Part shown: in pieces, positions 1 through 8,467 of the stretch | Position numbering within the stretch: the first letter of the stretch is position 1 | Layout: every line of letters begins with the position of its first letter | Assembly: GCA_963730405.1 (NCBI GenBank) | Contig: CAVSRW010000011.1 | Span: forward strand, 186,001 to 250,000 | Direction of reading: 5' to 3' | Length of the DNA stretch: 64,000 nucleotides | Source: Gaiellasilicea sp963730405 | GTDB lineage: Bacteria > Actinomycetota > Thermoleophilia > Gaiellales > Gaiellaceae | Notes under the pieces: generated by a model | Told to the model about the DNA's origin: nothing | What the model saw: the letters and a program-made list of their open reading frames with translations, nothing else | The model's database searches: none | Position numbers and translations under genes: made by a program

Positions 1-1086
1 TCTTCTCGTAGACGACGCCCTTGATGAACACGGTCTGCCCGCTGCCGTTGCCGAGGGCCGGCGCGAACGGCGAACGATGGGTGAGCCCGCCGCGTGGCGA
101 CGGAGCCCTGGACGGCGCCGATCGGCTTGATCTCGTTGACCGAGACGGTGAACGAGCACGTGCCGGTCTGCGGCGTGGCGTCGCCGTTGGTCGCGGTCAG
201 CTCCACCGTGTACGTGCCGGGTGCGACGGTCGAGGCGACGGACACCGTCGCCGACGCGGTGCCGCCGGCGGCGCTCGCCGGCGTCTGGCTCGTGATCGAG
301 ATCCCGGCCGCTGCAGGCGTCACGGTGGCGGTGAAGCCGGTGACCGTGCCGTCCGGATCGGTGGCGGTGACGGTGCGCGTCGCCGTGTCGCCCTGGAGAA
401 CGCTCAGCGCGCCGCCGCAGGTGACGGTCACGCCCTGGTTCGGCGGCGGCGTGCCCGGGCAGGAGTTGGCGGCGCCGGGCGAGATCGGCCGCAGCAAGAA
501 GTCGACGCTGTTCTGATCCGTGTCCGACCCGTCCGCGCACCGCGAGAGGCCCTCATCGGCCGTCGCGCTGCCCTCGTCCGGGGCGCCGGTCCCCTCGGTG
601 TTGCCGGCCGTGTTGCCGCCATAGCTGAGCACGTCGACCGCTGGTCGTCCCGATCAGCAGGCGCAGCGCGTCCGGCTCGCCGTTCTGAATCAGGTCGGTG
701 TCGGGCGTGGCGTCGAAGTCGCAGTTCGGCGACGGTGGCGGTGTTCGCACAGACGACGAAGTAGTCGCCCGCGGCAAGGTTGACGTTGGGCAGGTCGACC
801 GTGCGGTAGAGCGGCGGAGCCGCCGCTTGCGCCGTTGATCCCCTCGACCCGATACAGGTCGAGATTGATCGGTGCGCCCGAGACGTTCTTGAGCTCGAAG
901 AACTCGGCGGTGTCGGAGCTCGGCTGGTCGTAATCGACCTCGTTGATCACGAGCGTCGTCGAGACGGCGGAACCAGTCGGGCGCGAACACGGACGCAGCG
1001 AGCGATGACGACGAGCACCGCGACGACAGCCGCAACGGCGTCACCGGCCCTGTGACGCCACGCGGCCGCAGACGAAGATGAGACAC
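1..1086 (-). pseudogene. Secreted lamin-tail-domain protein, probable N-terminal part of an ExeM/NucH-like extracellular nuclease; frameshifted and cut by the window edge
   Basis: Reading the minus strand from a GTG at 1086 (preceded by GGGAGGAGC), the restored product has a short basic/hydrophobic start and then a lamin-tail domain (LVINEVDYDQ, then AEFFELKNVSG and LIQNGEPDALRLL). A linker with DFLLRPISPGAANSC follows, then an Ig-like stretch and IGAVQGS...TVFIKGVV, which resembles the OB-like region preceding the catalytic domain of ExeM/NucH nucleases. The catalytic part would lie left of position 1. The frame changes at least five times (near 60-70, 640, 735, 815 and 960-1010), so this is either a decayed gene or poor consensus. 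The domain order is visible; the nuclease assignment is inference. Confidence 0.55.
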
Positions 1087-1410
1087 CCCAGCTCCTCCCT
1101 CAGTTGAGTCAAGCTCTCCCCAAATACGGTCACGGCTCCCCTGCCGCCGTACCCCCGGTCGGGGACTCTAGTGGGTCTGTCCGAAAACGCCAAGGTGAGG
1201 ATTCGACTTCGTCACCAGCCGTAGGCATACTTCGAGACGTCCCGACGACTGAAGGAGGTGCGACAGATGACCCAGATGACCGAGCTTGCCCCCTTCGCCT
1301 TCAGAGCTCCGCGGCTCTAGGCAGTCGGCCCCGCATCCGGCAGCTCCCTGAGCCGCACAGGCGCTCGATCGACGCGCCCGTCCACTCACCCTTCGCTCAA
1401 GGAGCCTCGC
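1087..1410. other. Intergenic leader region between the lamin-tail gene and rsgA
   Basis: This 324-base stretch separates divergently read genes. Apart from the 17-codon ORF at 1267-1320 I see only a short GC-rich inverted repeat (CCCCGGTCGGGG, near 1156) and no RNA gene. It probably holds the promoters of both flanking genes. Confidence 0.4.
1267..1320 (+). CDS. 17-aa small ORF with near-perfect Shine-Dalgarno upstream of rsgA
   Basis: ATG at 1267 is preceded by AAGGAGGTG (1252-1260), a nine-base match to the anti-SD with 6 nt to the ATG, the best ribosome binding site in this part of the window. The peptide reads MTQMTELAPFAFRAPRL and stops at TAG 1318-1320. The rsgA start follows 90 nt downstream. 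I do not recognise the peptide. It could be a leader peptide, a free small protein, or the start of a longer gene cut by an indel. Confidence 0.4.
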   Translation: MTQMTELAPFAFRAPRL

Positions 1411-2488
1411 TTGTACGCACTGCAAGACCTCGGCTGGACTGACAGCCACACGACAGAGTTCGAACCGCATCGCTCGGCCGGCCTGCTGCCGGCCCGCGTC
1501 GCCGCACAGCATCGCGGCGCCTATGTCCTGCTGACGGAGCTCGGCGAGCTGCGGGCCGAGCTCGCGGGCCGGCTCTCGCACGAGGCGAACGGTGCCGGCG
1601 ATCTGCCCGCCGTCGGCGACTGGGTCGCGGCCGCTCCGCGGCCGGACGAGGGCGCGGCGACGATCCAGCAGGTCTTCGCCCGCCGCACGAAGTTCTCGCG
1701 CAAGGTCGCGCTCGACGCCGCCGAGGAGCAGGTGCTGGCGGCGAACGTGGACGCGGTCTTCCTCGTCATGTCGCTCAACGAGGACTTCAACCTCCGCCGG
1801 CTCGAGCGCTACATCACGATGGCGTGGGAGAGCGGCGCCCAGCCCGTGATCGTGCTGACGAAGACCGACCTCTGCCCCGACTGGGAGCTGCGTGTGCTCG
1901 AGGTCGAGGCGATCGCGTTCGGGGTGCCCGTGCACGCGGTCTCGACCGTTTCCGGCGAGGGTCTCGATCACGTCCGCTCACACCTCGCGCCCGGCCGGAC
2001 GGTGGCGCTGCTCGGGCTCCTCGGGCGTCGGCAAGTCCACCCTCGTGAACACGTTCGCCGGCGAGGAGCTGCTCGCGACCCAGGAGATCCGCGAGGACGA
2101 CGGCGAAGGCCGCCACACGACCACGCACCGCCAACTCGTCCTCCTTCCCGGTGGCGGTCTCGTCCTCGACACCCCGGGAATGCGGGAGCTGCAGCTCTGG
2201 GAGTCGTCGGACGGCATCTCCGAGACGTTCGCGGACGTGGAGGAGCTCGCCGCGCAGTGCCGCTTTTCCGACTGCGCTCACGGGACGGAGCCGGGCTGCG
2301 CCGTGCAGGCGGCGCTCGACGACGGCTCGCTCCCGTTCGCGCGCTGGGCGAGCTACAAGAAGCTCCAGCGCGAGCTCGCGCACCTCGAGCGCCGGCTCGA
2401 CAAGCGCCTCCAGGCCGCGGAGCGGAAGCGCTGGGCAAAGGCCGGTGCCGAGGGCCGCGCAAACATGCGCGCGAAAGGGCGCCGCTGA
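1411..2488 (+). CDS. rsgA: Ribosome small-subunit-dependent GTPase A (30S maturation), one frameshift
   Basis: RsgA is a circularly permuted GTPase that checks late 30S subunit assembly. The TTG start at 1411 is chosen because AAGGAG lies 7 nt upstream. After an N-terminal OB-like region come G4 (LTKTD) and G5 (TVSGEG), then G1 (GSSGVGKST), G2 (HTTTHR), G3 (DTPGMREL) and a C-terminal zinc knuckle (CRFSDCAHGTEPGC). The G5 and G1 parts lie in different frames: one surplus G in the GGG at 2014-2016 breaks the gene between residues VALLG and SSGVGK. Removing it restores a protein of about 358 aa, the normal size for the family. The downstream hairpin overlaps the stop. Confidence 0.92.
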
Positions 2489-2503
2489 CGCTGCGGCGCC
2501 CTT
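2475..2503. terminator. Bidirectional hairpin between rsgA and the convergent lamin-tail gene
   Basis: Eleven-base arms (AAGGGCGCCGC, 2475-2485, and its complement at 2493-2503) enclose a 7-nt loop that contains the rsgA stop codon. The A/T tails on both sides suit a terminator acting on both converging genes. Confidence 0.6.
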
Positions 2504-2521
2504 CACACACAGCTGAGGGGC

Positions 2522-3444
2522 TCAGCCGACGTTCGCCACTCCCCGGGTGACGGTCGCCGTGAACGCCCAGTCGGCCGCTGCGTCGTTCGTGTCCTTGCCG
2601 TTCGGGATCCGCGACAGTGAGCCGTCGACCGTGTTCGAGTCGGCGGTCGCCGCGGGCAACAGGGTGCCCTCGACGAGGTCGTAGGTCGCCGAGCCGATCG
2701 TCGCCGCCTCGATCGCACCTTCGTAGGAGAGCGCGTCGAGCAGCGTCCCGCCGGCGCCGAGCAGCGCGACGCCGTCCGGCGCCCCGTTCTGGGCATCGAC
2801 CTCGACGACGAGGTAGGCGCCGGCCGCCAGCGAGCCGGTGAGCATCCGGCGGAGGTACTCGGTGCCGGTGCCGCCGTCGACGAGGACGAGCGCCACGCCG
2901 CTCAGGTCGGCCGCACTCGCCGCCGGCGTTGTGGATCTCGACGAAGCCGCCGGTGTCGGCGCCAACCTGGTCGTAGTCGACCTCGTTGATCACGAGCGTG
3001 GCCGTGGGAGGCGGCGGCGGTGCGTCGCCCTCCTCGCACGTCAGGACGATCGCCCCGTCGATCTCCGTCTCGACCGAGACCTCGCCCTGGGTGTTCGTGC
3101 TCGTCGTGCACGCGATCCCGTTCAGCGCCTCGATCGCCGCGATCGAGCCGCTCGGCCCGGCAGCCCGCGGGCCTGCCGGCCCCACGGGCCGCAGGCCCGG
3201 GCGCGCCGTCCTTGCCGTCCGCTCCGGCCGGCCCCGCCGGCCCCTGGACGTTCCAGCTGAGCGCCTGCTCCGACCGCTTGCACGCCTTGCCGGCGGAGGG
3301 CACCAGGAGAATCCCGGACTTGTGCCTGCAGGCCTTGATGACGCCGTCGACTGCGGCCGCGTCCAGCCCTGCCGTCGCGCCGCCCACCGCGAGCGCGAGC
3401 AGGGCGGCGCCGAGCGTCATCACCCTTCGGATCCGTGCCTTCAT
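2522..3444 (-). CDS. Secreted protein with short collagen-like tract and lamin-tail domain, two frameshifts
   Basis: ATG at 3444 follows a GAGGAGG site. A signal peptide (LGAALLALAVGGATAG) precedes a Cys-containing motif (ACRHKSG...KACKRSEQALSWN), a Gly-Pro tract (GPAGPAGADGKDG), a linker and a lamin-tail domain (LVINEVDYDQ...GFVEIHNAG...LSGVALVLVDGG). The restored protein is about 300 aa. Frame shifts occur near 3185-3200 in the GP tract and near 2930 (GGCGGCG, one extra base). The domain start is nearly the same as in the protein encoded at 1-1086, so the two are related and flank rsgA. Likely a surface or secreted adhesive/structural protein; function unknown. Confidence 0.65.
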
Positions 3445-3574
3445 CGTTCCTCCTCGTGGACTGGGAGGAGTCGTGATAGCCCTCGAGCCTGCGCCTGCCT
3501 AGTGTCCGGAACGGCCCGACCCGGCCGAAACAGACGGTTGCGCGCGGCAATTTCCACACACTCGACACACTTCC

Positions 3575-4546
3575 GTGATCGAGCTCCGCTTCCACGTCGC
3601 CGACCCGCGCCGCCGTCTCGCCGCCGTCCGCCTCGCCCACCAGCTGCGCGAGCGGCTGCCGCACGAGCTGACCCGGAGCGGCCGAGCGTGGGAGGTGACC
3701 GCGCCCGCCCCCGACGTCGCCCGCTTCGAGTACCAGCTCGAGCTGATCGACAGGGACGGCACGAGCGAGTGGATCCTCGACCCGGACAACCCGAAGCGCG
3801 CGTCCGGGCCCTGGGGTGAGAAGTCGGTCTGGGAGGAGCCGGGCTACGAGCCGCCGGAGTGGATCGAGCAGGAGGCGGTCGGCGAGGTGAAGGCGGTCAC
3901 GATCCCGAGCCGGATCCTGAAGGCCGACCTGCCCGCCCTGCTCTGGTCGCACCCGGACGCGACCGAGCGCAGTCCTCTGCTCGTCGCCCACGACGGCCCC
4001 GAGTACGCGGAGCATTCGGGCCTCCTCACCTACCTCGGCACGCTGCGGCCGCTGCGCGCCGCCCTGATCGGGCCGGTCGACCGGAACGAGATCTACTCCG
4101 CGTCGGCGAAGTACTCGCGCGCGCTGGCGGAGGAGATCCTGCCGCAGCTCTCCCCGGCACCGGTGCGGGTCGGTGTCGGCGCGAGCCTCGGTGCGCTCTC
4201 GCTCTTCCACACGCATCGGCGCCATCCCGACAGCTTCGACGCACTCTTCCTCCAGTCGGGCAGCTTCTTCCGGCGCGCCGAGAGCTACGAGCGCCGCTTC
4301 CCGCGCTACGAGCGGATCGCGCGCTTCGTCGGCGGCGTCCACCGGAACCGCCCCGAGCGGACGATCCCGGTCGTGCTCACGTGCGGCACGGTCGAGGAGA
4401 ACCTGCCCGCGAACCGGGCGCTGGAGGAGTCGCTGCGGGCGCGCGGCTACGACGCCCGCCTGCACGAGTTCCGCGACGGCCACAATTGGGTCGCGTGGCG
4501 CGACTCCTTCCACCCTCACCTGCATCGGCTGCTCCAGAGGATCTGA
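3575..4546 (+). CDS. Fes/IroE-like putative esterase (alpha/beta hydrolase)
   Basis: 323 aa from a GTG start. An N-terminal beta-rich region (about residues 1-95) precedes an alpha/beta hydrolase core. VGVGASLGA has the nucleophile-elbow form GxSxG, and FRDGHNWVAWRDSF near the C-terminus supplies the expected catalytic His. This layout matches the enterochelin-esterase-like family, but no siderophore genes are nearby, so the substrate is unknown. There is no signal peptide. It is the first gene of a tight run with a second esterase and an ATP-grasp gene. Confidence 0.75.
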   Translation: MIELRFHVADPRRRLAAVRLAHQLRERLPHELTRSGRAWEVTAPAPDVARFEYQLELIDRDGTSEWILDPDNPKRASGPWGEKSVWEEPGYEPPEWIEQEAVGEVKAVTIPSRILKADLPALLWSHPDATERSPLLVAHDGPEYAEHSGLLTYLGTLRPLRAALIGPVDRNEIYSASAKYSRALAEEILPQLSPAPVRVGVGASLGALSLFHTHRRHPDSFDALFLQSGSFFRRAESYERRFPRYERIARFVGGVHRNRPERTIPVVLTCGTVEENLPANRALEESLRARGYDARLHEFRDGHNWVAWRDSFHPHLHRLLQRI

Positions 4547-4547
4547 C

Positions 4548-5285
4548 CTGACGCGCCGCCACCTCTCCCTCTACTCGCCCGCGATCGGTGCCGAAGGCCG
4601 CGTGATCGCGTACGGCCATTGGGGCCGGCCGCTGCTCGCGTTCCCCTCGCAGGAGGGACCGGCGTGGCAGTACGAGGAGCGCGGCATGATCGACGCGATC
4701 GGCGGGCCGATCGAGGAGGGGCGCGTGAAGGTCTACGCGATCGACAGCTTCGACTCCGGCAGCTGGTACCGCGGCGACCTGCCGCTCGAGCAGCGGGCCG
4801 AGCTCCACGGCCGCTACGAGGACTGGATCCTGAACCAGGTCGTCCCCTTCGTGCAGGCCGACTCCGACTCCGCGGAGATCATCGCCACGGGCGTCAGCTT
4901 CGGCGCCTACCACGCCGCCAACTTCGCGCTTCGGCACGCACAGCTCTTCCCACTCGCGATCTGCCAGAGCGGCGTCTACGACGTCTCCGTCGTGGGGGGC
5001 GGAGACCGGGGCGACGCCCTCTACTTCAACAATCCCGCCGACTACGTGCAGCACCTGCACGGCGAACATCTCGACTGGCTGCGCGGCCAGGTCAACCTGC
5101 TCCTGGTCGCCGGCCAGGGCCAGTGGGAGGACACGACCGGCGCGCTCGAGAGCACGCGGCAGTTCGCCGGCCTGCTCGGGGAGAAGGGCATCCGGCACGA
5201 GCTCGACCTCTGGGGCCACGACTCGCCGCACGACTGGCCTGCGTGGCGGGCGCAGATCGCGCATCATCTCCCCCGCTTCCTGTGA
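4548..5285 (+). CDS. Esterase, COG4947-like alpha/beta hydrolase, apparent CTG start
   Basis: The product (about 245 aa) begins in homology terms at TRRHLSLYSPAIG..GHWGRPLLAFP, typical of the N-terminus of this family. The only codon in the right place is CTG at 4548, one base after the stop of the preceding gene; the next GTG would delete the first strands. The nucleophile elbow is TGVSFGAYHA, and WGHDSPHDWPAWR carries the likely catalytic His. Start choice is inference from family length and gene spacing. Confidence 0.72.
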   Translation: MTRRHLSLYSPAIGAEGRVIAYGHWGRPLLAFPSQEGPAWQYEERGMIDAIGGPIEEGRVKVYAIDSFDSGSWYRGDLPLEQRAELHGRYEDWILNQVVPFVQADSDSAEIIATGVSFGAYHAANFALRHAQLFPLAICQSGVYDVSVVGGGDRGDALYFNNPADYVQHLHGEHLDWLRGQVNLLLVAGQGQWEDTTGALESTRQFAGLLGEKGIRHELDLWGHDSPHDWPAWRAQIAHHLPRFL

Positions 5286-5312
5286 CGACGTCACTCGCCT
5301 TCGGCTCGCTCC

Positions 5313-5384
5313 CGTGGGGGAAACCATGTTTCCCCCACGAGCCCCCTTCTTCTGTCAGCTGGGGGAACTTCCAAGTTCCCCCAG
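5313..5384. repeat. Dispersed paired-hairpin repeat, copy 1
   Basis: Two perfect 12-bp hairpins in tandem: CGTGGGGGAAAC with its complement (5313-5339, 3-nt loop) and CTGGGGGAACTT with its complement (5359-5384, 2-nt loop), joined by AGCCCCCTTCTTCT-type spacer. The same arrangement occurs at 57353-57425 (inverted) and, more diverged, at 16199-16295. It creates a false in-frame N-terminal extension of the next gene. Confidence 0.8.
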
Positions 5385-5415
5385 ACCCCCTGAACGCTCA
5401 TGGGCCCGTCGGCCC

Positions 5416-6657
5416 ATGAGCGACCGCCGTCATCTGATCGGTCTCCTGCTCGGCACCGAGGAGGACTGGCCGCGCGCGTTCGAGCACCTGCTCGCGCAGG
5501 TCGGCCCGATCGAGCACGGCGGCGAGACGCACGAGCTGACGACGGAGCGGATCACGAACGAGCCGTTCGACCTGCGCTCCAAGCCGCGCTACTCGCTGGT
5601 GATCGACCGGCTCGGCTGGTGGTACACGGTGCCGCGCGAGTGGCTGAAGAAGGTGTCGCTGATGGACGACGTCTACCTCTTCAACAACCCGTTCACCTTC
5701 CAGGCGATGGAGAAGCACTCCGCCTACTGCGCGATGATGCGGCTCGGCCTGAACGTGCCGGAGACGTGGCTGATCCCGCACAAGAGCCCGCCGGCGAACG
5801 AGCGCTTCCAGCCGACCGCGGAGCGCTACAACCTCCCGTTCGACCTCGAGGAGATCGCGGGCCGGATCGGCTACCCGCTCTACATGAAGCCTTTCGACGG
5901 CGGCCAGTGGGTCGGCGTGACGCGGATCCGGGACGCCACCGAGCTGCACGCGGTCTACGACACCTCCGGCGAGCGGCTGATGCACCTACAGGCGTCGGTC
6001 GAGGACTTCGACGTCTTCGCCCGCAGCCTCTCGATCGGCGCCGAGACGATGGTGATGCACTTCGAGCCCGACCGGCCGATGTACGACCGCTACCAGGTCG
6101 ACCACGGCTTCCTCAGCCCGGAGACGGGTGAGGAGGTGGTGACGATCAGCCGCCTCGTGAACGCGTTCTTCCGCTGGGAGTTCAACTCGTGCGAGACGAT
6201 CGTCAAGGACGGGGTCGCGTCGCCGATCGACTACGCGAACGCGTCCCCGGACGTCGCGCTGACGAGCCTGCACTACTACTTCCCGTGGGCGATCAGGGCG
6301 CTCGTGTGCTGGACCGCCTTCTGCTCGGCGACCGGGCGCCAGATGCGGATCAACCAGACGACGCGCGACTACTTCGAGCTCGGCGACCGCGACGACCTCA
6401 CGTACGCGGACAAGCTCGCCGGCTACCGGGAGCTCGCGGACGCCTACTTCCAGGTGCCCGAGTACGAGGAGTTCTGCGCCAAGAAGCTGGCGCACCTCGA
6501 CGAGATCCTCGTCGACTGGGTCGAGGGCCCGGGCTTCGACCAGCTGCTCGTGGACACCGTCACGTCGACGTTCCCGGAGCACGAGCACGAGCAGTTCATC
6601 GACCACTACCGCGGCCTGCTGGCGGCCTGGGCAAAGGATCAGCGCGCCGCTGCGTGA
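5416..6657 (+). CDS. ATP-grasp family enzyme, function unknown
   Basis: 413 aa from the ATG at 5416; an upstream GTG at 5314 in the same frame lies inside the hairpin repeat and is rejected. An ATP-grasp-like core is recognisable: EKHSAYCAMMRLGLNVPETW, IGYPLYMKPFDGGQWVGV (the nucleotide-binding lysine strand with a Gly-rich turn), and a late MRINQTTRDYFELG segment. Such enzymes ligate a carboxylate to an amine or thiol using ATP. The acceptor cannot be told from sequence. It follows two esterase genes and overlaps the next gene by 4 nt, suggesting one pathway. Confidence 0.65.
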   Translation: MSDRRHLIGLLLGTEEDWPRAFEHLLAQVGPIEHGGETHELTTERITNEPFDLRSKPRYSLVIDRLGWWYTVPREWLKKVSLMDDVYLFNNPFTFQAMEKHSAYCAMMRLGLNVPETWLIPHKSPPANERFQPTAERYNLPFDLEEIAGRIGYPLYMKPFDGGQWVGVTRIRDATELHAVYDTSGERLMHLQASVEDFDVFARSLSIGAETMVMHFEPDRPMYDRYQVDHGFLSPETGEEVVTISRLVNAFFRWEFNSCETIVKDGVASPIDYANASPDVALTSLHYYFPWAIRALVCWTAFCSATGRQMRINQTTRDYFELGDRDDLTYADKLAGYRELADAYFQVPEYEEFCAKKLAHLDEILVDWVEGPGFDQLLVDTVTSTFPEHEHEQFIDHYRGLLAAWAKDQRAAA

Positions 6658-7133
6658 CGTACGTGCTCGAGCGGACGCAGGTCGTCCCCGTCCCGATCGA
6701 GGAGGCGTTCGCGTTCTTCGCCGACGCGCACAACCTCGAGCTGATCACGCCGCCGTGGCTGCGCTTCCGGATCGTCGAGGCGCCCGACGCGCTGCACGCC
6801 GGCGCCCGGCTGCGCTACCGGCTGACCCTCTTCGGCATCCCGATCCGCTGGTGGACCGAGATCGTCGAGTGGAGCCCGCCGCGCGGCTTCGTCGACGTCC
6901 AGCGGCGCGGGCCGTTCCTGCTCTGGGAGCACGCGCACCGGCTGACGCCCGTCGCCGGCGGCACGGAGATCTACGACCACATCCGCTACCGGCTCTTCCT
7001 CGGGCCTCTCGGCGAACTCGTACGGCGGCTGCTCGTGCGCAGCTGGGTCGAGTCGATCTTCGACTACCGGGCGGCGCAGGTGCCGGGCCTGCTCAGCGCA
7101 GCGCCTGCCGAGCGGCCTCGTCGAACGGCGTGA
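6654..7133 (+). CDS. SRPBCC (START-like) family protein
   Basis: 159 aa. The GTG at 6654 overlaps the stop of the ATP-grasp gene (GTGA). The sequence fits a polyketide cyclase/START-like ligand-binding fold: YVLERTQVVPVPIEEAFAFF at the start, NLELITPPWLRFRI, RYRLTLFGIPIRWWTEIVEW and a C-terminal helix. These proteins bind hydrophobic ligands. Its 3' end overlaps the convergent NAD(P)-binding gene by about 40 nt. Confidence 0.7.
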   Translation: MTYVLERTQVVPVPIEEAFAFFADAHNLELITPPWLRFRIVEAPDALHAGARLRYRLTLFGIPIRWWTEIVEWSPPRGFVDVQRRGPFLLWEHAHRLTPVAGGTEIYDHIRYRLFLGPLGELVRRLLVRSWVESIFDYRAAQVPGLLSAAPAERPRRTA

Positions 7134-7954
7134 GCTCGAGCGGGATCAGCTCGCGGATCCGCTCCTCGCGCGCGATCGTCGGATTGCGCAGCCCTTCCAC
7201 GAGTGGCCGCGCGACCGACGCGTTGACGGGCGTGATCAGGTTGAGCCAGAGGGCGGAGAGGTACGGCGTCAGCACCGGCACCTCGACAATCCGGGGCTCG
7301 CGGCCGAGCAGGCGCGCGATCCGCTCGATCATCTGCCGGTAGGTCATCACCTCGGGGTCCGCCGGCGTCGTACCCCTCGCCGTAGGTGCGCTCGTTCCCG
7401 CAGACGCCGGCCAGGTAGCGGGCGACGTCGTCGAGCGCGAGCGGCTGTGTCGGAGTCGAGACCCAGCTGGGCGTGATCATCACGGGCAGGCGCTTGACGA
7501 GGCCGAGGATCGTCTCGAAGGCGGCGCTGCCCTTGCCGACGATCATCGCCGCCCGCAGCGTCGTCACCGGGACGCCGGCCGAGGCAAGCCGCTCGCCGGT
7601 CTCGCGACGGCTGCGGAGGTGCGACGACGCATCGGGATTGTCCGCGCCGAGGCCGCCCAGGTACACGATCTGCTCGACTCCCACGGCGGCCGCCTCCCGG
7701 GCGACGCTCTCCGCCGCAGCGCGATCCTGCTCCTCGAAGTCGCGCGAGCCGAGCGAGTGGACGAGGTAGTAGACGACCTCCGCGCCCTCGAGCGCCTCGG
7801 CCACGCCCTCGCCCGTCGCCGCGTCGGCGACGATCCAGCGCGCGCCGGACTCGTCGCGCGGCGAGCGCGAGACCGCGGTCACGTCGTGCTCGGCCAGCAG
7901 CGGCAGCAGCGCGCGGCCGACGACGCCCGTCGCGCCGAAGACGGTCACCTTCAC
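7093..7954 (-). CDS. NAD(P)-binding Rossmann-fold protein (NmrA/atypical SDR), one frameshift
   Basis: The GTG at 7954 overlaps the preceding stop (GTGA). VKVTVFGATGVVGRALL is a dinucleotide-binding GxxGxxG start; YYLVHSLGSRDFEEQD and IVYLGGLGAD are typical of the atypical SDR group that includes NmrA-like proteins. An extra C in the four-base run at 7354-7357 moves the frame at YDAGGP; correcting it gives the family motif GGPEVMTYRQM and a normal C-terminus, about 286 aa. Substrate unknown; co-transcription with photolyase is likely. Confidence 0.75.
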
Positions 7955-8467
7955 GAGGGCCGACTCCGGACGAGCAGGTCGAAATAGCGGCGGCTGACCG
8001 CGGCGTGGAACGGGCTCTGACCCTTCATGTAGAGCAGACCCGTCCAGTCCGGGGCACCGGCCCGTGCCGCCAAGCCGGGGCAGGTACTCCTCGACGGTGA
8101 CGCTCAGCTCCAGCTGCTCCTCCTCGGGGCGCTGAGCGAGCGTCACGGAGCCGCCCGCGCGGAGCGCGAGCAGGCCACCGCGGATCTCGTGTCGGCAGGA
8201 GACCCCGCCGGCCTCGAAGACGAGCTCCGGTGGCCCGAACGTGAGCAGCGTCGCTCCGCCGAGCAGCTTCAGTTTGCCGCCGCCGCCGCTCCAGCTCGCA
8301 CGGACGCCGCCGCGCGTGAATCGATCGACCGCCTGCCAGTACGTGACGCCGAGCGTGCGCGCGCCCGCCTCCGACGCCTCGACGACGGGCTCCGGCACGA
8401 GCACGCGCTGACGCGACTCGAACCCACCCGACTCGAGCACCTTCTCGCTCGACTCCCAGCCCTTCAC
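7951..8467 (-). CDS. Conserved hypothetical protein, one frameshift
   Basis: The GTG at 8467 overlaps the photolyase stop (GTGA), and the stop at 7951 overlaps the next start. The first 135 residues are beta-rich (ASWSGGGGKLKLLGGATLLTF, CRHEIRGGLLALRAGGSVTL). One extra base near 8070 shifts the frame; the restored C-terminus ends YMKGQSPFHAAVSRRYFDLL. About 171 aa, no signal peptide. I do not recognise the family; the position between photolyase and an SDR gene suggests one operon. Confidence 0.6.

Noticed and set aside
1170..1192. GGGTCTGTCCGAAAA as a possible insertion-sequence end
   Set aside because: No matching inverted end, transposase or target duplication is visible.
3178..3260. Gly-Pro tract as a true collagen-like repeat protein
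   Set aside because: Only a handful of GxP triplets, too short for a stable triple helix, and interrupted by a frameshift.
5314..5415. N-terminal extension of the ATP-grasp protein from GTG 5314
   Set aside because: It is translated from the hairpin repeat, which recurs elsewhere; ATG 5416 matches the protein's natural start.
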